DNA of 12,610 bases from JAWXBM01 sp037968555. GTDB lineage: Bacteria > Pseudomonadota > Gammaproteobacteria > Xanthomonadales > SZUA-36. The translations under genes were made by a program, and so were the position numbers. Below are positions 1-5,118 of the stretch, one piece after another. The notes below the pieces were generated by a model. It was not told the origin of the DNA. It saw only the letters and a program-made list of their open reading frames with translations, and made no database searches. Every line of letters starts with the position of its first letter. Within the stretch, counting starts at the first letter, position 1. The stretch covers positions 1 through 12,610 of the forward strand of contig JBBKVS010000174.1 in assembly GCA_037968555.1 (NCBI GenBank), read 5' to 3'.

Positions 1-229
1 TGTCGCCTATCCACATGTGGATAGCAGACAGCGCACTGCATTGCAGCAGCTCTGCCTGGTAATCAGCCAGTCGGAAATCGGTCAGACCCTGAGTCTTATG
101 CTCGACGGCCACCTCGTCCTGTTTGGACGCGGCAGTAGCCAGATTGGCATTGAGCAAAGTGCCCAGGCAAGCCAGAACTGTAATGGTGAAAAGGCCGAGA
201 ATACGGCCTGAAATCCCTTGGTAAATCAT
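1..229 (-). CDS. N-terminal part of an unrecognised exported protein (runs off left edge)
   Basis: An open frame on the minus strand starts at ATG 227-229 and runs uninterrupted for 76 codons to the window edge. A strong Shine-Dalgarno sequence (AAGGGGG) sits about 5 nt upstream of the ATG. The N-terminus looks like a Sec signal peptide: a short start with one Arg (GRILG), a hydrophobic core LFTITVLACLGTLL, then a polar/Ala region LNANLATAAS with a plausible cleavage near residue 34. The visible mature part (about residues 35-76) is polar and includes EHKTQGLTDFRLADYQAELL and one Cys. I do not recognise the family. The next gene on the right, ada, points away, and the 414-bp spacer carries REP-like elements, so nothing in the context suggests a function. 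That it is a real gene is fairly secure from the RBS, signal peptide and open frame; its role is unknown. Confidence 0.7.
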   Translation of the reverse strand, partial: MIYQGISGRILGLFTITVLACLGTLLNANLATAASKQDEVAVEHKTQGLTDFRLADYQAELLQCSALSAIHMWIGD

Positions 230-317
230 ACTACCCCCTTAAGGTAATTTCCCTTTACCAGAGGCCAGAATAGCAAAAACCGGAAACAAAGGCATCTACT
301 TCATCACCCCATGGTTA

Positions 318-331
318 TCATCCCGGAATTC
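318..331 (+). repeat. REP-like half element (left arm only)
   Basis: TCATCCCGGAATTC here matches 14 consecutive bases of the left arm of the complete element at 471-507. The right arm is absent: the sequence continues into CATTAACGGC. It is best read as a decayed or partial copy of the same repeat family. Confidence 0.5.
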
Positions 332-368
332 ATTAACGGCACGCTTTTCTAGCCCAACTCGGGTTTGT

Positions 369-405
369 GGATCCCGGATAGTGGCTGCGCCACTTCCGGG
401 ATGAC
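369..405 (-). repeat. REP-like inverted repeat, complete copy 1
   Basis: This 37-nt element is built as GGATCCCGGATA, inner arm GTGGC, loop TGC, inner arm GCCAC, then TTCCGGGATGAC. It folds into a hairpin of about 14 bp with one unpaired T. It lies in the opposite orientation to the copy at 471-507. Aligned in the same orientation the two are identical except for two inner base pairs, both changed in a compensatory way, and one loop base. It could act as an mRNA 3' stabiliser or attenuator, or be a substrate of a REP-associated transposase. No such enzyme is in the window. Confidence 0.75.
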
Positions 406-443
406 GGTCTAAAGGGGTACTCAGGGAGGCACCTTTACCTAGC

Positions 444-460
444 GTCATCCCGGAATTCGC
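444..460 (+). repeat. REP-like half element (left arm only)
   Basis: GTCATCCCGGAATTCGC is an exact 17-nt copy of the left arm of the complete element that begins at 471. After it the sequence diverges (TACCCCTCAC), so no hairpin can form from this copy alone. It sits 10 nt upstream of the complete copy in the same orientation. Confidence 0.6.
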
Positions 461-470
461 TACCCCTCAC

Positions 471-507
471 GTCATCCCGGAATTCGCGTAGCGAATATCC
501 GGGATCC
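471..507 (+). repeat. REP-like inverted repeat, complete copy 2
   Basis: The element reads GTCATCCCGGAA, inner arm TTCGC, loop GTA, inner arm GCGAA, then TATCCGGGATCC. It forms a hairpin with one bulged T, the same architecture as the copy at 369-405 but inverted. The outer arms (ATCCCGGA / TCCGGGAT) are invariant between copies while the inner pairs covary, which suggests the folded structure is what is conserved. Confidence 0.8.
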
Positions 508-526
508 ACCTAGCGCCAAGCCCTTG

Positions 527-557
527 ATCAGGATCAGTTCACATCAACCATCCTGAT
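527..557. promoter_or_regulatory. Inverted repeat upstream of ada
   Basis: ATCAGGAT (527-534) and ATCCTGAT (550-557) form a perfect 8-bp inverted repeat separated by 15 nt. The left arm lies within a tandem GATCAG-GATCAG (526-537). The site ends 86 nt before the preferred ada start. It could be an operator or a leader stem-loop. It does not match the E. coli Ada box, so autoregulation by Ada through this site is not supported by sequence alone. Confidence 0.35.
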
Positions 558-643
558 TTTGCAGATGGCCTCCAATTTTTCCGATGGGATTACCTGCCCG
601 GATTCCGGTGGCGGAAGGAAGAACATTGGCCTACATTGAAGGC

Positions 644-1711
644 ATGACACTGCCACCACGCGAAACCATGCTGCAGGCCATGCAGCACAACGACCCCGAG
701 TTTGATGGCGTATTTTTTACTGCCGTTAAAACCACTGGCATCTTTTGCCTGCCCAGCTGCACTGCGCGCACCCCGAATGCTGCCAACGTGGATTTCTATG
801 GCAATGCCCGCGATGCGCTGGCGGCCGGTTTCCGCCCCTGCAAGCGCTGCAAACCCCTGCATACCGGGGACAGTGACCCCGATTGGCTACCCCGCCTGAT
901 GGCCGTTGTCGATGCCGATCCAGCGCGACGTTGGCATGACTACGATATGGCCGGCGATGATCTGGGCCTGGGTATAGACCCTGCCACCGTTCGCCGCTGG
1001 TTTATCGCCAATCACGGCATGACGTTTCACGCTTACACTCGCTTGCGTCGCCTGGGCGTGGCCCTGAGGCAGATACAGACGGGCACCTCCGTCACCATTG
1101 CCATCATCGATTCCGGTTACGAATCGGAAAGCGGCTTTCGTGAAGCCTTCAGCCAGGTATTCGGCAATCCGCCCACCGCGGTGGATCGCGAATCCTGCAT
1201 CTGGATCAACCGGCTGGCGACCCCGCTGGGCTCCATGATCATGGGCGTATCTGACCAGGGCTTGCATCTGTTGGAATTTGCCGAACGACGCATGCTGGAT
1301 ACGCAGCTCAAACGCTTGCGGCTGGAACTGGGGCGGGTGTTCCTGCCGGGCGAGCACCCCTTGATGGCCCAGCTAAAAACTGAGCTGACAGCCTATTTTG
1401 ATGGTCAGCTGCGCGAATTCACCGTGCCGGTGCAAGCCACCGGAACGGCCTTCCAGGAATCGGTCTGGCAGGTTTTGCTCTCCATTCCCTATGGCCAGAT
1501 GCTCAGCTACGCCGATGTGGCACATAGAATCGGCCAGCCCGACGCAGTGCGTGCCGTGGGACGGGCCAATGGCGATAACCGCATGGCCATTATCGTGCCC
1601 TGCCACCGAGTGGTGGGCAGTGACGGCAAATTGACTGGTTACGGCGGCGGGCTATGGCGCAAGAAATACCTGTTATCGCTGGAGCAATCACTCTCTTTCA
1701 GCCTGAGCTGA
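644..1711 (+). CDS. ada: Ada: bifunctional transcriptional regulator / O6-alkylguanine-DNA alkyltransferase
   Basis: Cytoplasmic DNA-repair protein and regulator of the adaptive response. It removes methyl groups from DNA phosphotriesters (N-terminal Cys) and from O6-methylguanine/O4-methylthymine (C-terminal Cys), and in E. coli its methylated form activates repair genes. Domains in order, numbered from ATG 644: Ada zinc domain with C35, C39, C66 and C69 (GIFCLPSC ... FRPCKRC), with the same spacing as E. coli C38/C42/C69/C72; an AraC-type helix-turn-helix at about 105-175 (VRRWFIANHGMTFHAY ... SGYESESGFREAF); and the alkyltransferase domain with PCHRV, acceptor C320 (E. coli C321). I chose ATG 644 because it gives 355 residues and near-identical landmark numbering to E. 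coli Ada (354). The frame stays open upstream to ATG 584 and GTG 608, neither with a good RBS, and 644 itself has only a close GAAGG. All key cysteines are present. No alkB or alkA is adjacent. Confidence 0.95.
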   Translation: MTLPPRETMLQAMQHNDPEFDGVFFTAVKTTGIFCLPSCTARTPNAANVDFYGNARDALAAGFRPCKRCKPLHTGDSDPDWLPRLMAVVDADPARRWHDYDMAGDDLGLGIDPATVRRWFIANHGMTFHAYTRLRRLGVALRQIQTGTSVTIAIIDSGYESESGFREAFSQVFGNPPTAVDRESCIWINRLATPLGSMIMGVSDQGLHLLEFAERRMLDTQLKRLRLELGRVFLPGEHPLMAQLKTELTAYFDGQLREFTVPVQATGTAFQESVWQVLLSIPYGQMLSYADVAHRIGQPDAVRAVGRANGDNRMAIIVPCHRVVGSDGKLTGYGGGLWRKKYLLSLEQSLSFSLS

Positions 1712-1831
1712 AACGAACCTGGTTGAACAGAAATCGTTAGCGATGGTCCCTTACTATGACTATTGCCACGGGAATTACGCCCTGGTTTGCATTAGTGTCG
1801 CCTACAGTTCTGAATAACCAGGAAAACTACC

Positions 1832-3589
1832 ATGAGTTTACGCCCAGCCTTGATCACCCTGCTCCTGATACTGCAATGGGCACCCAGCCTGGCCATTGCC
1901 AGTGATGACTGGGTAGCCGAAAGCAATGTCAACACTGAATTTGTCATGCAGCAGCAGGCCAGGTTCACCCCGGAAACCTTTGCCAGCCTGGGTATTGAAG
2001 GCGTTGATGCGGATATCTCTGACCTGGGGCCAAAACTTTATGAGCGCAGCCAGAAAGACACCAAAACCCTGATCAAGGAGCTGCAAAACCGCAAGAAAAC
2101 CACCGAAGACCCCCGTGTACTGCAAGACCTCGATATTCTGATTAAGTCACTGAAGGACCAACACCACACCACCCAACTCAATCACGAGCACTTGCTGCCT
2201 TACTACAACCTGTCACAAAGCCTCTTTTTTGGATTCAAAAGCCTGCTGGATCCCCGCAATGACCCGGCACGTTATCCGGCCGCACTGGAGCGTCTGAAAA
2301 AATACACCGGCCAGGCCAAAGGCTTTAAGCCTGTGACCGAACTGGCGAAAGCCCGCAGCTGGGAACGTTTTGACATCCCCGGCTTGCTCGGGCCTTTCCG
2401 TGCTGAGCTGGAAAAAGACCTGAGCAATGTGCCACGCTTCAAAGCGGGCCTGCAGAAGACTTTTGCAGATTCCGGCCTGGAGGGATACGAAGCGGACCTG
2501 AAATTACTCACTCAGCAACTGGATGACTACGCGGTATGGCTGAAAAAGGAACTGGCTCCGCGTGCGCGAGAGGATGCACGCCTGCCCGAAGCCTTATACA
2601 CCGATAACCTTAAGAATTTTGGCGTTGACATGGACCCCATGGACCTGATCAAGCAAGCCCAGCTGGGTTTTGCCCAAATCCAGTTCCGCATGAAGGCGGT
2701 TGCCCGCCAGGTCGCTGAAAGCCGTGGTTTGGCCAGCAATGATTACCGCCAGGTGATGCTGGAGCTGCAGAAAGAGCAGATTTCAGCCGAAGAAATCATG
2801 CCTTATTACAAAGCCAGGTTGGCAGATATTGAAACCATCATCCGGGACAATGATCTGGTCACTGTACCGGATCGTCCGGCAGCCATCCGGCCCGCCACGG
2901 AAGCCGAATCTGCGGCAGCCCCGGCTCCATTCATGAGTCCACCGCAGTTGATTGGCAATACCGGCCAGCCGGGCGAATTTGTGCTGGTGTCGAAAAATCC
3001 CAGTGATGACAGCGGTGAGGCCATGAATGACTTTGGCAGCGCTGCTTCAACCTGGGCCCTGACTGCACATGAAGCCCGCCCAGGCCATGAAATGCAATTC
3101 GCTGCCATGCTGGAAAACGGTGTATCTCAGGCGCGGGCCATTTATGCTTTCAATAGCGCCAATGTCGAGGGCTGGGGGCTCTATGCCGAGGCCTTCATGC
3201 TGGAGTATTTTTCACCGGAGGCCCAGTTGCTGGGTTTGCGCAGCCTGTTGATGCGCGCTGCCCGGGCTTTTCTGGATCCCATGCTGAACCTTGGGCTGAT
3301 CGAGCGTGAGCAGGCGGTGGATTTCCTGGTGGAAGAAGTGGGCATTTCCAAACCTTTGGCCAAACAGGAGGCAGATCGCTACACCTTCCTGGCCCCTGGG
3401 CAGGCTACGTCCTATTACGTGGGCTATATGAACCTGATGTCTTTGCGTACCGAAGTGGAATTGCGCATGCGCGAACGTTTCAAGCAGCGTGAATATCATG
3501 ATTTCCTGTTGCAACAGGGTTTGTTGCCACCAGATATCCTGCGCCAGGCTGTTTTGGATAATTTTGTGGCTGAACCGACCACGCCCTGA
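1832..3589 (+). CDS. Exported DUF885-family metallopeptidase-like protein
   Basis: A 585-residue protein of the DUF885 family, predicted to be a secreted or periplasmic zinc hydrolase/peptidase; the substrate is unknown. Residues 1-23 form a signal peptide (hydrophobic ALITLLLILQW, then APSLAIAS) with cleavage near residue 23. No lipobox Cys is seen, so a soluble periplasmic or exported location is inferred. The N-terminal half is mostly helical and charged. A Pro/Ala-rich linker (about 350-375) precedes the conserved core. The core carries HEARPGH, with H413, E414 and H419 as putative metal/catalytic residues, followed by E446 in VEGWGLYAEAF, the EGW-LYAE signature typical of the family. The ATG is preceded by AGGA at suitable distance. 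The length fits the family. The gene ends 63 nt before the stop of the convergent DoxX gene, with a hairpin between them. Family assignment is firm; peptidase activity is inferred. Confidence 0.88.
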   Translation: MSLRPALITLLLILQWAPSLAIASDDWVAESNVNTEFVMQQQARFTPETFASLGIEGVDADISDLGPKLYERSQKDTKTLIKELQNRKKTTEDPRVLQDLDILIKSLKDQHHTTQLNHEHLLPYYNLSQSLFFGFKSLLDPRNDPARYPAALERLKKYTGQAKGFKPVTELAKARSWERFDIPGLLGPFRAELEKDLSNVPRFKAGLQKTFADSGLEGYEADLKLLTQQLDDYAVWLKKELAPRAREDARLPEALYTDNLKNFGVDMDPMDLIKQAQLGFAQIQFRMKAVARQVAESRGLASNDYRQVMLELQKEQISAEEIMPYYKARLADIETIIRDNDLVTVPDRPAAIRPATEAESAAAPAPFMSPPQLIGNTGQPGEFVLVSKNPSDDSGEAMNDFGSAASTWALTAHEARPGHEMQFAAMLENGVSQARAIYAFNSANVEGWGLYAEAFMLEYFSPEAQLLGLRSLLMRAARAFLDPMLNLGLIEREQAVDFLVEEVGISKPLAKQEADRYTFLAPGQATSYYVGYMNLMSLRTEVELRMRERFKQREYHDFLLQQGLLPPDILRQAVLDNFVAEPTTP

Positions 3590-3608
3590 ACAACTTTGAT
3601 GATGGCTG

Positions 3609-3630
3609 AACCCGGCCCAAGGGCCGGGTT
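3609..3630. terminator. GC-rich hairpin between convergent genes
   Basis: AACCCGGCCC and GGGCCGGGTT form a perfect 10-bp inverted repeat around AA. It begins 20 nt after the DUF885 stop and ends 22 nt before the end of the leftward DoxX gene. Its position between two converging genes fits a shared bidirectional terminator. There is no clear U-tract on either side, so the call rests on stem strength and location. Confidence 0.55.
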
Positions 3631-3652
3631 ACAGATCCAGTCTGAGACGGGA

Positions 3653-4075
3653 TCAGCTGCCGAGCTTACGATCCAGTGAAGCTTTACCCGCGCCATCGAT
3701 CATCAGAGCCAGGGAACAGGCCATCAACAGCAAGGCCCACTGATAACCACCCTGGCCAAACATGCCATTGCTCAAATGCACCATGGTTATGGCGATCAGC
3801 ATGGCAAATGCCAGTCCAGCCGCCCATACCCGCGTTAACAAGCCCACAATCAGTAAAGCGCCGCCGCCGAACTCCAAAGTTGCCAGCACCGTAGCCGCCA
3901 GAACTGGGGCCGGGATTCCCAGGGAGCCCAGGAATGCACTGGTGGATTCAAGCCCACCGTCGCCTGTGATACCCAATTTGGGCGCGCCATGGCCCATGAA
4001 AACGATTCCGGTGACTACACGCATGATGGCCACACCCCAGCCCGCCTGAGTCTGCATCAGCGATTTCAAGTTCAT
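3653..4075 (-). CDS. DoxX family inner-membrane protein
   Basis: A 140-residue integral membrane protein of the DoxX/YphA type, with about four hydrophobic helices: around residues 14-30 (VAIMRVVTGIVFMGHG), 57-80 (PVLAATVLATLEFGGGALLIVG), 83-103 (VWAAGLAFAMLIAITMVHL) and 112-128 (WALLLMACSLALMIDG). The GHG-PKL stretch after helix 1 and the acidic residue in LEFGGG of helix 2 are typical of the family. Members are linked loosely to quinone/redox and thiosulfate chemistry or oxidative stress, but most have no defined reaction, so no substrate is proposed. The ATG at 4073-4075 follows AGGTG with a 6-nt spacer. The gene is divergent from the YgjP-like gene and shares with it a 249-bp spacer that contains a perfect palindrome. 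Confidence 0.88.
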   Translation of the reverse strand: MNLKSLMQTQAGWGVAIMRVVTGIVFMGHGAPKLGITGDGGLESTSAFLGSLGIPAPVLAATVLATLEFGGGALLIVGLLTRVWAAGLAFAMLIAITMVHLSNGMFGQGGYQWALLLMACSLALMIDGAGKASLDRKLGS

Positions 4076-4177
4076 TTTTTCACCTGTTTATATGTAGGAA
4101 TAATCGATTTCAGAGCTATTGTTGTTGAGCATGGAACCCAGCGCAAGCTGACTCTGCCAGCAATTGGGCTAGCAAGA

Positions 4178-4191
4178 AGAAATATATTTCT
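4178..4191. promoter_or_regulatory. Perfect 14-bp palindrome in the doxX / ygjP-like divergent spacer
   Basis: AGAAATATATTTCT reads the same on both strands. It lies in the 249-bp spacer between the divergent DoxX and YgjP-like genes, 102 nt from the DoxX start and 133 nt from the YgjP-like start. Its symmetry and position suit an operator for a dimeric regulator, but AT-rich palindromes also occur by chance and the regulator is not visible here. Confidence 0.35.
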
Positions 4192-4199
4192 GCAAACCC

Positions 4200-4227
4200 T
4201 TCACTATTACGCTGCTTTGCTTATACT
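4200..4227 (+). promoter_or_regulatory. Possible sigma-70 promoter for the ygjP-like gene
   Basis: TTCACT (4200-4205) and TATACT (4222-4227) are separated by 16 nt and resemble -35 and -10 boxes, about 97 nt upstream of the YgjP-like start codon. The palindrome at 4178-4191 ends just upstream of the -35 box, where a regulator could act. The -10 match is good and the -35 match is moderate. Confidence 0.35.
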
Positions 4228-4324
4228 CTGCACTCAGCTTGGTCGGCATTGACGACCAGCTTTCCCGGTTAAAAACTATCCCCGCTGCGGCTGGGAAACG
4301 GCCCGGTATTTTGGAGCCTGGTAA

Positions 4325-5062
4325 ATGAATCTGACCACTGAACGTTTTCGCCTCGATGGCACGGTCATTGACTTTGACCTGGTGAGGAAACGCTCGGTGC
4401 GCCGCAATATCCATGTACGCTTTGAAGACGATGGCCGGATGCGGGTTACGGCCCCCATGCGGGCCAGCCGCAAAAGCATCCATCTGGTACTCAGCGACAT
4501 GCACGACCAGCTTGTTGAGCTGCGCAAACAAGTGCGCGAGATCAACCGCGACGTCCAGCCTGTACGGTTTCGCCATGGTTCCAAGCATCTTTACCTGGGT
4601 CGCTGCTACAGCCTGGATATATGGCGTAACCCCAATGCCCACCCACACGTGATTCTGCGCGCCGATCAAATCGAGGTACATGTGCGGGAATGGGGCGAAG
4701 ACGCGGTACGCGACGTATTGTGGAAATGGTACCGTTTGCAGGCACAAGGTTATTTCTGGCAGCGCATGTGCCAGATCAGTTCTTCAGCCAAGTGGCTGGC
4801 GCCCATACCTTTCCAGCTGAAATTGCGCCGCATGAAACGCAGCTGGGGCACATGTGCGACCAGTGGCCTGATCACACTCAACCCCTTGCTGATCAAGGCA
4901 CCACCGCAATACGTGGATTACGTCATTGCCCATGAAATGTGCCATTTGCTGGAACACAACCATGGCCCACGCTTTTATCGATTGCTGGAAAAACTCATAC
5001 CCAACTGGGAAACACTGCGCAATGCGCTGAATGAACGCTCACACAATTACCTGCGTTGGTAG
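4325..5062 (+). CDS. YgjP-type (DUF45) zinc metallopeptidase-fold protein
   Basis: A 245-residue cytoplasmic protein of the YgjP/DUF45 family, related in fold to minigluzincin and SprT-like zinc peptidases. The C-terminal catalytic region reads VIAHEMCHLLEHNHGPRFY, with H203, E204 and H207 as the HExxH motif and H213 as the likely third zinc ligand. It is preceded by KLRRMKRSWGTCATSGLITLN, the family's W-GxC segment. The N-terminus (about 1-110) has the charged VRKRSVRRNIHVRF pattern and an Arg-rich helix. No signal peptide or membrane segment is seen. E. coli YgjP has been reported as a nucleotide pyrophosphatase, so peptidase activity should not be assumed. The ATG follows GGAG with an 8-nt spacer. 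The gene converges on the TonB-dependent receptor gene and ends at a bidirectional terminator. Confidence 0.88.
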   Translation: MNLTTERFRLDGTVIDFDLVRKRSVRRNIHVRFEDDGRMRVTAPMRASRKSIHLVLSDMHDQLVELRKQVREINRDVQPVRFRHGSKHLYLGRCYSLDIWRNPNAHPHVILRADQIEVHVREWGEDAVRDVLWKWYRLQAQGYFWQRMCQISSSAKWLAPIPFQLKLRRMKRSWGTCATSGLITLNPLLIKAPPQYVDYVIAHEMCHLLEHNHGPRFYRLLEKLIPNWETLRNALNERSHNYLRW

Positions 5063-5063
5063 C

Positions 5064-5099
5064 CAAAAAAAAAACCGGGGCAAATGCTCCCGGCTTTTT
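5064..5099. terminator. Bidirectional rho-independent terminator
   Basis: A run of about ten A (5065-5074), then CCGGGG, a short loop, CTCCCGG, and CTTTTT. The stem is 5-6 bp of G/C, flanked by A on the left and T on the right, so it ends in a U-tract when transcribed from either strand. It starts 2 nt after the YgjP-like stop codon and lies 20 nt beyond the end of the leftward receptor gene, and so serves both convergent genes. Confidence 0.8.
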
Positions 5100-5118
5100 C
5101 CAGTACTGCACATAGATT

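Larger units (their letters stand above)
230..643. other. Non-coding spacer with REP-like cluster and ada upstream region
   Basis: No convincing gene lies in this 414-bp stretch between the leftward exported-protein gene and ada. It holds two complete and two half copies of a REP-like inverted repeat between 318 and 507, an 8-bp perfect inverted repeat at 527-557, and presumably the promoters of both divergent flanking genes. I could not assign a clear sigma-70 promoter to either gene. Confidence 0.7.

Noticed and set aside
17..211. Plus-strand 64-codon frame at the left edge
   Set aside because: It is antisense to the minus-strand frame, which has a strong SD and a signal peptide. The plus-strand frame has neither.
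481..495. AATT-N6-GCGAA as an Ada box
   Set aside because: It resembles the Ada-box pattern only because it is the loop-proximal part of the REP-like hairpin at 471-507, and it lacks the GCGCAA form.
318..507. CRISPR-like array
   Set aside because: The repeats are palindromic, occur in both orientations, have unequal spacing and include half copies. This fits REP-like elements, and no cas gene is present.
887..1357. 156-codon minus-strand frame inside ada
   Set aside because: It is antisense to the alkyltransferase coding sequence, with no RBS or domain of its own.
4169..4747. 192-codon minus-strand frame across the ygjP-like gene start
   Set aside because: It overlaps the motif-bearing YgjP-like gene on the opposite strand, shows no recognisable domain, and looks like a shadow frame.
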